Positions 51,936 to 60,962 of a stretch of 64,000 nt of DNA are shown here, one piece after another. Position 1 is the stretch's first letter. Each line of letters begins with the position of its first letter. The stretch is from positions 434,001-498,000 of the forward strand of contig NZ_LGYE01000001.1 in the NCBI RefSeq assembly GCF_001262495.1. Reading direction: 5' to 3'. The translations under genes were made by a program, and so were the position numbers. The stretch comes from Microbacterium sp. GCS4. GTDB taxonomy: Bacteria > Actinomycetota > Actinomycetes > Actinomycetales > Microbacteriaceae. The notes below the pieces were generated by a model. That model saw only the letters and a list, made by a program, of their open reading frames with translations. It ran no database searches and was not told where the DNA came from.

Positions 51936-52895
51936 TCACTTGCCGAGCAGCCGCCGGATCGCGGACTCGGGTGACACCGTGAGATCGAGCGTGCGCCCGC
52001 GCGCGTACTGACGGAACACCCTGGGGTCGATGTAGCTGCTGCGCGCCACCGCGATCGTGTTGCCGAGCGCCGAGGCCGTCGCCTGCACCGCGAGGCGCTC
52101 GGCCTTCTTACGGTCGTTGCGGCCCTCGAGCACGCCGATGCGCGCGAGCGCGTCGGCCGCGAGGATCGTGCCGTGCAGGGTGCGGAAGTCCTTCGCGGTG
52201 AACTTCCCCCCGGCAACCTCGCGCAGGTAGTCGTTGATCTCCGTGGACGACAGTCGTACGCGTCGCCGACCCTTGCGGTAGGCGAGGAGCGTCGCCCGGG
52301 GCGACCCGACCGAGAACTCCGTGAGCGCCTCGGCCAATGCTTCATCGGTGATCTCGATGGATGCGAGCTGCTTGCTCTTGGCGGGGAAGCTGAGGGCCAC
52401 GGTGCTGCCGTCGATGCGCACGTCGCGTCGGCGCAGGGTGCTGAGCCCGCGGCTGCCGTGCTTGACCAGGTAGCGCTCGGAGCCGATGCGCAGCGCGCCG
52501 TCGTCCAGGAGCCGGAACGCGACGGCCAGGGCACGATCGCGCGAGAGCCCCGGCTCGCCGATCGCCATGGTCACCCGTCGGCGGGCGGAGGGCAGGGCGG
52601 CGGCGAGACGCAGGGCGCGAGCGAACTTGCGTTGGTCGCGGCCGGTGCGCCACAGCGGGTGGTACACGTACTGGCGGCGACCGGCGTCGTCGGTGCCGAC
52701 GGCCTGGATGTGCGCGAGCGGGTCGGCGGCGATCCAGACGTCGGTCCATCGCGGCGGGATGACGAGGTCGGAGATGCGTTCGCGGTCGGCTTCCGACACG
52801 GGCTGCCCGCCCGCGTCGAGGTATCGGAACCCGGATCCCGAGCGGCGACGCCGGATACCCGGTTCCTCTCCTGGAACGACTCGTCTCAGCGCCAT
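51936..52895 (-). CDS. DNA topoisomerase IB
   Basis: 319-aa bacterial (poxvirus-like) type IB topoisomerase. The N-terminal DNA clamp begins GFRYLDAGGQPVS and IPPRWTDVWIAADPLAHIQAVGTDDAGRRQYVYHP; catalytic Arg and Lys positions are in KFARALRL and KSKQL, and the nucleophile is Tyr288 in ARSSYIDPRV. It relaxes supercoils through a 3'-phosphotyrosine link. The topoisomerase is present in many but not all actinobacteria. It stands alone; no partner is apparent. Confidence 0.93.
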   Translation of the reverse strand: MALRRVVPGEEPGIRRRRSGSGFRYLDAGGQPVSEADRERISDLVIPPRWTDVWIAADPLAHIQAVGTDDAGRRQYVYHPLWRTGRDQRKFARALRLAAALPSARRRVTMAIGEPGLSRDRALAVAFRLLDDGALRIGSERYLVKHGSRGLSTLRRRDVRIDGSTVALSFPAKSKQLASIEITDEALAEALTEFSVGSPRATLLAYRKGRRRVRLSSTEINDYLREVAGGKFTAKDFRTLHGTILAADALARIGVLEGRNDRKKAERLAVQATASALGNTIAVARSSYIDPRVFRQYARGRTLDLTVSPESAIRRLLGK

Positions 52896-53064
52896 CCTCG
52901 TGCCTCCCAGGTCTCGCTCGTCGACGACATCGAGGATGCCGCCTCCCGACGAGGACGCGATAGGGCATGGCGTCGCAGCAGCGCGATCTGCTAGGACTCG
53001 GAGGTCGCGTTCGATGCGTCGTCACCGACCGGATTGTCGACGGCCACCGGGGTCTGTCATCCTC

Positions 53065-54030
53065 ATGTGTATGACGATGTCACTCGAGCAGTTCCAGTCG
53101 GCCCTCGCGAGACCGGATCTGCGCGGCGGCCTCGCCCTGCCGCTCAGCGACGCCGAGGCCGAGCTGGTCGCCGCCGATCCGGCATCCGTGCAGAGCTGGT
53201 ACGGCTACTGGCTGTCCCTGCAGCCGGTCGCACCGGCTCCCGAGGCACCGGTCGCGCCGGGTCCCCCGACCGGTCCGGCGAGCTTCGACGCCCCGCCACC
53301 TCCGCAGTACACCGCGCAGCAGAGCGTCCCTGCGTCGGATACCGCGCAGCCCACGGTCCCTCTCGCGGGTCCCGCGTCCGTGGATCCGGCCTTCGCGACC
53401 ACCGCGGCGTACCCCGAGACCGGATATCCCGGTACCGGCCACCCCGGTGCGGGCTACCCCGGCGGAGAGCACGCCGGTGCGAGCTACCCAGGGGCCGCGC
53501 AGTTCGCGGGAGCCCCCGGCCTCGCAGCGCCCGCGCGGAAGAACGTCGGCCTGTGGGTCACCCTGTCGGTGCTCGGTGCGCTGCTCCTGATCATCGCGAT
53601 CGTCGTCGTGACCGCGTTCGCCACGGCCCGTACCTGGACCAAGGTCGACGTTCCCGAGCAGCCCGAGACGTTCCACAGCGAGACCTATGAGACCGGGCGC
53701 TTCGACGTCACGATGGACGCGGTGAACCCCTGCTTCGTGAACCAGGACTGGACCGACTGCACGAACCTGCTCCTCGCGAGCTACACCGCGGCCTGCGTGG
53801 GCGTCGAGCTCACCGAGGACGCGACCGCCCTGTGCACCGAGTACAACAACGCAATCCTCGAGATGCAGGCCCAGGACACGCCAGGCTCGTACGTGGCCAC
53901 GCTGGGCACCTACGGCAACCTCTCGCGCACCCCGGAGACGGACGTGCGCCAGGTGTCGAACGAGGATTACCGCCCCGCCGAGACGCATGAGGCCGTGTGC
54001 TATCTCGGCTTCCTCGGAGAGTGCGAGTAG
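53065..54030 (+). CDS. Hypothetical membrane-anchored protein with GYPG repeats
   Basis: 321 aa. N-terminal 50 residues (SLEQFQSALARPDLRGGLALPL) form a small helical domain, followed by a proline/alanine-rich linker with repeats of the type TGYPGTGHPGAGYPGG, one membrane helix at 161-187 and an outside domain with six cysteines (CFVNQDWTDC, AACVG, CTEY, VCYLGFLGEC), probably in disulfides. Three in-frame ATGs exist at 53065, 53071 and 53077. Function unknown; layout resembles actinobacterial cell-wall sensor proteins. Confidence 0.7.
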   Translation: MCMTMSLEQFQSALARPDLRGGLALPLSDAEAELVAADPASVQSWYGYWLSLQPVAPAPEAPVAPGPPTGPASFDAPPPPQYTAQQSVPASDTAQPTVPLAGPASVDPAFATTAAYPETGYPGTGHPGAGYPGGEHAGASYPGAAQFAGAPGLAAPARKNVGLWVTLSVLGALLLIIAIVVVTAFATARTWTKVDVPEQPETFHSETYETGRFDVTMDAVNPCFVNQDWTDCTNLLLASYTAACVGVELTEDATALCTEYNNAILEMQAQDTPGSYVATLGTYGNLSRTPETDVRQVSNEDYRPAETHEAVCYLGFLGECE

Positions 54031-54046
54031 CCCGCCCCGCAAACCA

Positions 54047-54075
54047 CGAAACCCCCGCCTGAGCGGGGGTTTTCG
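54047..54075. terminator. Terminator between the membrane protein gene and tRNA-Gln
   Basis: ACCCCCGC (54051-54058) pairs with GCGGGGGT (54063-54070) around CTGA, flanked by CGAA on the left and TTTTCG on the right. It is 17 bp after the stop codon and 6 bp from the tRNA-Gln end, so it can serve both convergent units. Confidence 0.85.
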
Positions 54076-54080
54076 TTGTG

Positions 54081-54152
54081 CTGGGGTACCTGGACTCGAA
54101 CCAAGAACAACTGAACCAGAATCAGCCGTGTTGCCAATTACACCATACCCCA
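54081..54152 (-). tRNA. tRNA-Gln (anticodon CTG)
   Basis: Cloverleaf on the minus strand: acceptor TGGGGTA with TACCCCA, anticodon stem GCTGA/TCAGT (one G-T) around TTCTGGT giving CUG, T-arm with GGTTCGAGTCC, discriminator G73. U1-A72 is the usual tRNA-Gln weak pair. CCA is not encoded. Decodes CAG. It lies 97 bp downstream of gltX on the same strand. Confidence 0.95.
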
Positions 54153-54249
54153 AGGGCGAAACCTGGGCCTCGCACCGAGAGTCAAGCCTACCCGAGCGGC
54201 GACCGGAATGCCAAAACGTCCGATCGCGGGTCGCCGCCCGGGCGTGCCG

Positions 54250-55755
54250 TCACTGCGCGAGGAACGCCGAGAGTCCGCGCAGGCGGCGGAGCGACTCGTC
54301 CTTGCCGATCAGCTCCATGGACTCGAACAGCGGCGGCGACACACGGCGACCCGTGATGGCGACGCGGGGCGGTCCGTAGGCCACGCGCGGCTTGAGCTCG
54401 AGGTCCTCGACGAGCGCCTTCGCGAGCGCGTCCTGGATCTTCTCCGGCGTGAACTCCTCGATGGGCTCGATAGCGGCGACGCACGCGTCGAGCACCTCGG
54501 CGGCGTTCGCCGGCAGGCCCTTCAGCGCATCCGCGTCGTACGACACCTCGTCGACGAACAGGAAGCCCAGCATGCCGGGGACGTCGCCGAGCAGCTGCAC
54601 GCGCTCCTGCACGAGGGGCGCTGCACGGAACGCCAGCACGAGCTGCTCGTGGGTGGGCTCGTCGAAGAGACCCGCTGCCGCGAGGTACGGGATCGTCCGC
54701 TCGGCGAAGTCCTTCTCCCCCAGCATCCGGATGTGGTCGCCGTTGATCGACTCGGCCTTCTTCTGGTCGAAGCGGGCGGGGTTCGGGTTCACGTTCGTGA
54801 TGTCGAAGGCCGCGATGAACTCCTCGAGCGAGAACACGTCGCGGTCGGGGCCGATCGACCAGCCGAGCAGCGCCAGGTAGTTCAGCAGGCCCTCGTGGAT
54901 GAAGCCGCGCTCGCGGTGCAGGAAGAGGTCGGCCTGCGGGTCGCGCTTGGAGAGCTTCTTGGTGCCGGTTTCCCCCAGCACGAGCGGCATGTGGGCGAAG
55001 CGCGGCACGAACGTCGTGACCCCCGCGTCGATCAGCGCCGCATAAAGCGCGAGCTGGCGCGCGGTCGACGGCATGAGGTCCTCGCCGCGCAGCACGTGCG
55101 TGATCCCCATGAGCGCGTCGTCGACCGGGTTCACGAAGGTGTAGAGGGGGATGCCGTTGGGACGTACGACCACGAAGTCCGGGAAGGATCCGGCCGGGAA
55201 GGTGACCTCGCCGCGGATGAGGTCGACATACGTGACGTCTTCGTCGGGCACCCGCAGGCGGAGCGCGGGCTGGCGCCCCTCGGCGCGGAAGGCGGCCTTC
55301 TGCTCGTCGGTGAGGTCGCGGTCGAAGTTGTCGTAGCCGAGCTGCTTCGCGCGCCCTGCGGCCTCATTGCGGGCGTCGATCTCCTCGGCGGTCGAGTAGC
55401 TCTCATAGAGCGCACCCGTCGCGAGGAGCTTGTCGATCACGCCGCGGTAGATGTCGTGGCGCTCCGACTGGCGATACGGTGCGTGCGGTCCGCCGACCTC
55501 GACGCCCTCGTCCCAGTCGATCTTCAACCAGGTCAGAGCGTCGACGAGCTGGCGGAAGCTCTCCTCGCTGTCGCGGGCCGCGTCGGTGTCCTCGATGCGG
55601 AACACCATCTTCCCGCCGTTGTGACGGGCGTACGCCCAGTTGAACAGCGCGGTGCGCACCATGCCGACGTGCGGCAGGCCGGTCGGCGAGGGGCAGAAGC
55701 GGACGCGGACGTCGGCACCGCTGGCGGTCGTGGTGAGGGGATGAGGAGTAGCCAT
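54250..55755 (-). CDS. gltX: Glutamyl-tRNA synthetase
   Basis: Class I aminoacyl-tRNA synthetase, 501 aa. The HIGH-type motif is HVGM at 29-32 within [11 protein letters not shown] and the KMSKS-type motif is KLSKR in [10 protein letters not shown]-terminal anticodon-binding domain present. In actinobacteria without glutaminyl-tRNA synthetase this enzyme also loads tRNA-Gln with glutamate for conversion by GatCAB; the tRNA-Gln gene just downstream is suggestive. ATG at 55755, 19 bp after the methyltransferase stop. Confidence 0.96.
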   Translation of the reverse strand: MATPHPLTTTASGADVRVRFCPSPTGLPHVGMVRTALFNWAYARHNGGKMVFRIEDTDAARDSEESFRQLVDALTWLKIDWDEGVEVGGPHAPYRQSERHDIYRGVIDKLLATGALYESYSTAEEIDARNEAAGRAKQLGYDNFDRDLTDEQKAAFRAEGRQPALRLRVPDEDVTYVDLIRGEVTFPAGSFPDFVVVRPNGIPLYTFVNPVDDALMGITHVLRGEDLMPSTARQLALYAALIDAGVTTFVPRFAHMPLVLGETGTKKLSKRDPQADLFLHRERGFIHEGLLNYLALLGWSIGPDRDVFSLEEFIAAFDITNVNPNPARFDQKKAESINGDHIRMLGEKDFAERTIPYLAAAGLFDEPTHEQLVLAFRAAPLVQERVQLLGDVPGMLGFLFVDEVSYDADALKGLPANAAEVLDACVAAIEPIEEFTPEKIQDALAKALVEDLELKPRVAYGPPRVAITGRRVSPPLFESMELIGKDESLRRLRGLSAFLAQ

Positions 55756-55774
55756 AGCCCTTCGATTCTACGGC

Positions 55775-56539
55775 TCAGCGGGGTTCGCCCACGGCGATGG
55801 CGGCGGTGTGCTCGAGCGGCACCGCATCGCCGACCGCGAGAACGTCGCACAGCTCGTCGAACCCTCGCCGGAAGGCCGAGCGCCCTGCCGGGTCGAGGCT
55901 CCGGTAGAACAGGCCGGCGCCGGCCACCCCGCCCTCCGCCGACGCCCAGAGCGACGCGAGCGAGGCCCGCCACGTCCACGTGCTCTCGGACACCTGGACG
56001 CCACGCCATCCGGCATCCGTCACCATCTCCGCGAATCCCGCGGTGGTCCGAGCGAAGTCACGCTCGGGAGGCAGTCTCTCCCCCTCGGCCGGCACGAGTC
56101 CCGCGCGGTCGCAGACCTCTCGCCAGAACCACGACGGAGACTGCACCCAGATCGTCGCCGCGACCCGCTGGCGCGCCACACGCGCGAGCTCCCGGGCCGA
56201 CTCCCGCGGGTCCGCGACGTGGTTGAGCACGAAGTTCGCCGTCACCGTGTCGAACGACTCCTGTGCGAACGGCAGGTCGGGAAGGCCGCCGTCGACGCAC
56301 ACGATGTCCGGATGCTCGCGCTCCGCGACCGCCCGCATCGAAGGCTCCGGCTCACATCCCGTGACTGCCCAGCCCTCCCGGGCGAACTCGGCGAGCAGCG
56401 CCGAGGTGCCGGACCCGACATCCAGCAATGTTCGCCCTTCACCCGGCCCGAGCGCGGCGATCAGCTGCGGTCCGGTCCCCAGGCACAGGGACGCGTACGA
56501 GACCGCGTACGCCTCACCGGTGCCGTTCCACGCCTTCAC
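55775..56539 (-). CDS. SAM-dependent class I methyltransferase
   Basis: About 254 aa, with the SAM-binding motif LLDVGSGTSALLAEFA and later NFVLNHVADP in the usual motif III position. No substrate motif. Start chosen as GTG at 56539, just past the MFS stop; GTG at 56563 is an alternative that would overlap MFS by 20 bp. It lies between an MFS gene and gltX on the same strand. Confidence 0.82.
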   Translation of the reverse strand: MKAWNGTGEAYAVSYASLCLGTGPQLIAALGPGEGRTLLDVGSGTSALLAEFAREGWAVTGCEPEPSMRAVAEREHPDIVCVDGGLPDLPFAQESFDTVTANFVLNHVADPRESARELARVARQRVAATIWVQSPSWFWREVCDRAGLVPAEGERLPPERDFARTTAGFAEMVTDAGWRGVQVSESTWTWRASLASLWASAEGGVAGAGLFYRSLDPAGRSAFRRGFDELCDVLAVGDAVPLEHTAAIAVGEPR

Positions 56540-56543
56540 GGCC

Positions 56544-57821
56544 TCACCGGCTCTCGACCTCACGCGGCGGACGCCGCACCGCGAGGGGCGACAGCACCAC
56601 GATGACCAGCACGATGACCGAGGCTGCGATGCCGAGACCCGCGTACTGGAAGTTCGCCAGCACGACGCCCGCGAGCACGGCTCCCGCCGCGGCGGACAGG
56701 CTCATGAGCGAGTCGCTGCGCCCCTGACGACGCGTGCGCAGCTCCGGCGCGCTCGCCTCCGTCAGCAGCGCGGCCCCGGCGACGGTCGCGGCGCTCCAGC
56801 CCAGACCGAGCAGGATCAGGGCGACCATCACTCCCCATTCCTGATCGTTCACGAACACCGCGAACGCCAGAGCCCCGCCCAGGAGCACCTGCCCCAGGAG
56901 AACGACGCGGAGGCGACCCCATCGGTCGGCCAGGATGCCGAACACCGGTGAGAGCGCGTACATGCCGCCGACGTGCAGCGCGATCGTGATGCCCACCAGC
57001 GCCGAGACGTCGGCCGCGGTTGGCGCCATGCCGTGCGCGCCGTGCGCCATGTGCGAGAGGTGCACGGGAGTCATCGCCATGACCGAGGCCATCACGACAT
57101 GTGACCCGGCGATCGCGAAGATCGCGTACCGTGCGACGCGGGGTCGGTCCGCGAACACCGCGCCGGTCGCGGCCTCCGCAGCCGTCGCGAGGCGCTGAGC
57201 CGTGAGGAGCGGGTCCGGGCGGAGCGCGACCAGGTACAGCACGAGCGCGGCGCACTGCGCGACGAAAGAGAACGCGTACGAGCCGGTCTGCGGCGGCATC
57301 CCGAGCATCTCGCCGACCACCTCGCCGGGGCCGAGTAGCAGCGGACCGGCGACGCCGCCGATCGTCGTGGCCCATACGACGATCGAGAGATCCCGACCGC
57401 GGTGCTTCGGCGCCGCGAGGTCGGTCGCCGCGAACCGCGACTGCAGATTGCCCGCGTTCCCGGCGCCGATCATGACGATACCGACGAGCAGCAGCGGGAA
57501 CACCCGCAGCGACGCCGCAAGGATCACGACCGCGATGCCCACGAGAGCGAAGAGGTTGCCGAGCGTCAGGGCGCGCCGGCGTCCGAGCCGAGCGGCGAGG
57601 CGTGCGAGCGGGATCGCGCACAGCGCGGCGCCGAGCGTCACGGAGGCCGTCGCGAGGCCGGACAGCGCGTCATCGCCCGAGATGTCGGCGGCCAGCAGCG
57701 CCCCGAGCGACACGGTCGCTCCGAAGGCGATGCCCCCGAGCACCTGCCCGAGCGACAGGGTCAGCACCGTGCGTCGCTGCACCCTCGCGAGCTGAGCCGC
57801 CGACAGGGCGACGACGCTCAT
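56544..57821 (-). CDS. MFS transporter
   Basis: 425 aa with about twelve helices. The segment PLARLAARLGRRRALTLG is motif A; the sequence AMTPVHLSHMAHGAHGMAP has a histidine- and methionine-rich loop in the middle. Similar proteins are annotated as drug exporters in actinobacteria. ATG overlaps the FAH gene stop by four bases, so the two genes are coupled. Confidence 0.88.
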   Translation of the reverse strand: MSVVALSAAQLARVQRRTVLTLSLGQVLGGIAFGATVSLGALLAADISGDDALSGLATASVTLGAALCAIPLARLAARLGRRRALTLGNLFALVGIAVVILAASLRVFPLLLVGIVMIGAGNAGNLQSRFAATDLAAPKHRGRDLSIVVWATTIGGVAGPLLLGPGEVVGEMLGMPPQTGSYAFSFVAQCAALVLYLVALRPDPLLTAQRLATAAEAATGAVFADRPRVARYAIFAIAGSHVVMASVMAMTPVHLSHMAHGAHGMAPTAADVSALVGITIALHVGGMYALSPVFGILADRWGRLRVVLLGQVLLGGALAFAVFVNDQEWGVMVALILLGLGWSAATVAGAALLTEASAPELRTRRQGRSDSLMSLSAAAGAVLAGVVLANFQYAGLGIAASVIVLVIVVLSPLAVRRPPREVESR

Positions 57822-58594
57822 GACGCGCGTGGTGCGTCGCGCACGATGTTGCGCAGGATGCCGAGGCCGGTGATCTCCACCTCGACGGTGTCGCCGGCCG
57901 AGAAGGCGCCGACGCCGGCGGGCGTGCCGGTGAGGATCACGTCACCCGGGAGCAGCGTGAAGACGGCCGAAGCGTGCTCGATGATCGCGGCGACCGAGTG
58001 GATCATGTCCGTGAGCGGCGCGTGCTGGCGCACCTCGCCGTTGACACGGGTCTCGATGGTCGCCGTCGTGGGGTCGAAGTCCGTGTTGATGGTCGGGCCG
58101 AGCGGGCAGAACGTGTCGAAGCCCTTCGCCCGTGTCCACTGGCCGTCCTTGCGCTGCAGGTCGCGCGCCGTGACGTCGTTCGCGATCGTGTAGCCGAGAA
58201 CGTGATCGAGTGCGTCGGCTGCCGACACGTTCTTCGCGACACGGCCGATCACGACGGCGAGCTCCCCCTCGTACTCGGTCCGCTCGGAGATGGCCGGGCG
58301 GACGATCGCGTCGCCGGGGCCGATCACGGAGGTGTTCGGCTTGAGGAACAGCAGCGGCTCCTCCGGGGCCTCGCCGCCCATCTCGGCCGCGTGGTCGTGG
58401 TAGTTCTTGCCGACGCACACGATCTTCGAGCGCGGGATCACGGGTGCCAGGATCACGGCATCCGCGATCGGCACACGCACGCCCGTCGTCTCGTAGCCCG
58501 CGAAGAGCGGGTCGCCCGCGAGGACGACGAGGTCGGTGTCGTCGACGATCCCGAAGAGGATGGCGTCGTCATGGCTGAATCGGGCGATCTTCAT
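57818..58594 (-). CDS. Fumarylacetoacetate hydrolase family protein
   Basis: 258 aa. KIVCVGKNYHDHAAEMG and the metal-binding EYEGELAVVIGR and YTIANDVTARDLQ motifs mark the FAH superfamily, which includes acylpyruvases and 2-hydroxyhepta-diene-dioate isomerases. Catalytic residues (His/Glu/Asp metal ligands) are present. The substrate is undetermined. Coupled with the MFS gene by a 4-bp overlap. Confidence 0.92.
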   Translation of the reverse strand: MKIARFSHDDAILFGIVDDTDLVVLAGDPLFAGYETTGVRVPIADAVILAPVIPRSKIVCVGKNYHDHAAEMGGEAPEEPLLFLKPNTSVIGPGDAIVRPAISERTEYEGELAVVIGRVAKNVSAADALDHVLGYTIANDVTARDLQRKDGQWTRAKGFDTFCPLGPTINTDFDPTTATIETRVNGEVRQHAPLTDMIHSVAAIIEHASAVFTLLPGDVILTGTPAGVGAFSAGDTVEVEITGLGILRNIVRDAPRAS

Positions 58595-58632
58595 GCATCC
58601 AGCCTAGCCAGCGAGCCGCCCCGTCGACGGTC

Positions 58633-58670
58633 GAGACCCCCGCCCGCTGACGTCGGCGGGCGGGGGTCTC
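58633..58670 (-). terminator. Terminator after ilvE
   Basis: GAGACCCCCGCCCGC (58633-58647) pairs perfectly with GCGGGCGGGGGTCTC (58656-58670) across 8 nt. It lies 18 bp past the ilvE stop, so it closes the leuB-ilvE unit on the minus strand before the FAH gene begins. Confidence 0.8.
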
Positions 58671-58688
58671 GGCAAGGAAGCGGCGTCG

Positions 58689-59789
58689 TCAGGCGTCGAG
58701 GCGCAGCAGCCAGCCGTGCGTGTCCTCGCGACGGCCGTACTGGATGTCGGTGAGCTCCTCGCGCAGAGACAGGGCGAGCTCCCCGAGCGGCTGCGGTTCG
58801 TCGAACCCCTCGCCGACGAGCGCGCCGATCGGGGTGACGACTGCAGCGGTGCCGCAGGCGAAGACCTCGACGATGTCTCCCGACGCGACGCCCTCACGCC
58901 ACTCCGTGATCGAGATGGGGCGCTTCTCGACCGTGTAGCCGCGGTCCTCGACGAGCTGCAGCAGCGAGTCGCGCGTGATGCCCTCGAGAATGCTGTCGGA
59001 CTCGGGCGTGACGACACGCCCGTCCTTGAACACGAACACGACGTTCATGCCGCCGAGCTCCTCGACGAAGCCGTCTTCGTTCAGGAACACGACCTGGTCG
59101 CAGCCCTTCTCGCTCGCGAGCATCTGCGGGAGGAGGCTGGAGGCGTAGTTGCCGCCCGTCTTCGCCTTGCCCGTGCCCCCGCGTCCGGCCCGGGAGTGCT
59201 CCTCCGAGAGCCAGATCCGCACGGGCTTCACTCCCCCGGTGAAGTACGCGCCTGCGGGACTGGCGATGACGTAGTAGGCCACCTTCTGTGCCGCGCGCAC
59301 TCCAAGGAACGCCTCCTTGGCGAACATGAAGGGCCGCAGGTAGAGGCTCTGGTCCACACCGGACGGCACCCAGCGTCCGTCGACGGCGATGAGCTCGCGC
59401 AGCGACTGGATGAAGTACTCGGTCGGGAGCTCCGGCAGGGCGAGGCGGCGCGCGCTCGCCTGCAGTCGCGCCGCGTTGCGGTCGGGACGGAAGGTGTGGA
59501 TCGAACCGTCGGCGTGACGGTACGCCTTGATGCCCTCGAAGATCTCCTGCGCGTAGTGCAGCACGGAGGCCGCGGGGTCTAGCGGGATCGGGCCGTACGG
59601 CTGCACGCGCGGGCGGTGCCATCCGCCCTTGGCCGACCAGCAGATGTCGACCATGTGATCCGTGAAGACCACACCGAACCCGGGGTTCTCGTGGACCTCC
59701 GCGACGCGCGCCGTCGTGGCCGCGTTCAGGTTCTTCGTGACCGCGAACTCCAGGGGAGCCACGGTGGTCTCAGCGTCGATGGTCGTCAT
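58689..59789 (-). CDS. ilvE: Branched-chain-amino-acid aminotransferase
   Basis: Last step of leucine, isoleucine and valine synthesis. 366 aa, fold-type IV PLP enzyme: GGTGKAKTGGNYA carries the PLP lysine and EIFEGIKAYRH, YLRPFMFA are family motifs. ATG at 59789 is preferred; a TTG at 59801 is in frame with GAGG 5 nt before it. It follows leuB by 62 bp on the same strand. Confidence 0.95.
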   Translation of the reverse strand: MTTIDAETTVAPLEFAVTKNLNAATTARVAEVHENPGFGVVFTDHMVDICWSAKGGWHRPRVQPYGPIPLDPAASVLHYAQEIFEGIKAYRHADGSIHTFRPDRNAARLQASARRLALPELPTEYFIQSLRELIAVDGRWVPSGVDQSLYLRPFMFAKEAFLGVRAAQKVAYYVIASPAGAYFTGGVKPVRIWLSEEHSRAGRGGTGKAKTGGNYASSLLPQMLASEKGCDQVVFLNEDGFVEELGGMNVVFVFKDGRVVTPESDSILEGITRDSLLQLVEDRGYTVEKRPISITEWREGVASGDIVEVFACGTAAVVTPIGALVGEGFDEPQPLGELALSLREELTDIQYGRREDTHGWLLRLDA

Positions 59790-59851
59790 TCGTTCATCCA
59801 ATCCTCGTGGGGTGGGCGCATCGTCGCGCCATCTCAGACTACGCCCGCCGT

Positions 59852-60895
59852 TCAGAGGCGTGCAGCGATCGCGGAGCCGATCTCCGCGGTCTGCCGCGCA
59901 CCCGTGCGAGCGGCGATGTCGGCCTCGACGGCGGCGCTCACGCGAGCGCTCTCCGCGGCGAGGCCGAGGTGATCGAGCAGCAGTGCGACCGAGAGGATCG
60001 CAGCCGTGGGGTCGGCCTTCTGCTGCCCGGCGATGTCCGGCGCCGACCCGTGAACGGGCTCGAACATCGAGGGGAACGCGCCGTCGGGGTTGATGTTTCC
60101 CGAGGCTGCGAGGCCGATGCCGCCTGTGACGGCGCCGGCGAGGTCGGTGAGGATGTCACCGAAGAGATTATCCGTCACGATCACGTCGAAACGCGAGGGG
60201 TCGGTGACGAAGAAGATGGTGGCCGCGTCGACGTGGAGATAGTCGACGGCGACGTCGGGGTGCTCGGCGGCCACCTCGTTCACGATGCGCTGCCAGATCG
60301 AGCCCGCGTGCACGAGGACGTTCGTCTTGTGCACGAGCGTCAGCTTCTTGCGGCGACGCTCCGCGAGGTCGAAGGCGTAGCGCACGACGCGCTCGACGCC
60401 GAAGGCGGTGTTGACCGAGGTCTCGTTCGCGATCTCGTGCGGCGTGCCCTGGCGGATCGCTCCCCCGTTGCCGACGTACGGCCCCTCGGTGCCCTCGCGG
60501 ACCACGACGAAATCGATCTCCCCCGGGTTCGCGAGGGGGCCCGCCGCGCCGGTGAAGAGCTTCGACGGACGCAGGTTCACGTAGTGGTCGAGCGTGAAAC
60601 GGAGCTTGAGGAGCAGACCGCGCTCGATGTTCGCGTCCTTGAGACGCGGGTCGCCGGGGGTTCCGCCCACGCCACCGAGGATGATCGCGTCGTGCGCGGC
60701 GATCGCCTGGAGGTCGTCGTCCGTGAGCGTGTCGCCGGTCGCGAGGAATCGCGCCGCTCCGAGCGAGAAGTGCGTCTTCTCGAAGGTCACGTCGCTCTCG
60801 GCGGTGACGGCATCGAGGACCTTCTCGGCTTCGGCGACGACCTCCGGGCCGATCCCGTCTCCGGGGATCAGGGCCAGCTTCACGACACGCGACAT
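59852..60895 (-). CDS. leuB: 3-isopropylmalate dehydrogenase
   Basis: Third step of leucine synthesis, oxidative decarboxylation of 3-isopropylmalate. 347 aa: PGDGIGPEV at the start, [17 protein letters not shown] and [12 protein letters not shown] (metal and substrate sites). AAGGAG lies 4 nt before the ATG. Upstream is a hairpin (60916-60948). It is likely cotranscribed with ilvE. Confidence 0.96.
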   Translation of the reverse strand: MSRVVKLALIPGDGIGPEVVAEAEKVLDAVTAESDVTFEKTHFSLGAARFLATGDTLTDDDLQAIAAHDAIILGGVGGTPGDPRLKDANIERGLLLKLRFTLDHYVNLRPSKLFTGAAGPLANPGEIDFVVVREGTEGPYVGNGGAIRQGTPHEIANETSVNTAFGVERVVRYAFDLAERRRKKLTLVHKTNVLVHAGSIWQRIVNEVAAEHPDVAVDYLHVDAATIFFVTDPSRFDVIVTDNLFGDILTDLAGAVTGGIGLAASGNINPDGAFPSMFEPVHGSAPDIAGQQKADPTAAILSVALLLDHLGLAAESARVSAAVEADIAARTGARQTAEIGSAIAARL

Positions 60896-60915
60896 GCGAC
60901 TCCTTGCATCGGGAT

Positions 60916-60948
60916 GGACCGGCGCACCCGCGCGCGGGCGGCCGGTCC
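60916..60948 (-). other. Hairpin between DHA2 exporter and leuB
   Basis: GGACCGG (60916-60922) pairs with CCGGTCC (60942-60948), enclosing the palindrome CCCGCGCGCGGG (60927-60938). It sits between the exporter stop and the leuB start on the same strand and may be a terminator for the exporter or a 5' structure of leuB; no T-run is present. Confidence 0.45.
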
Positions 60949-60962
60949 TCCCAGCGTAGTGG

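Noticed and set aside
59794..59832. A 12-codon ORF (MARRCAHPTRIG) immediately before ilvE, considered as an attenuator leader
   Set aside because: It has only one isoleucine and no leucine or valine, and no competing hairpins follow, unlike the leader ahead of leuC.
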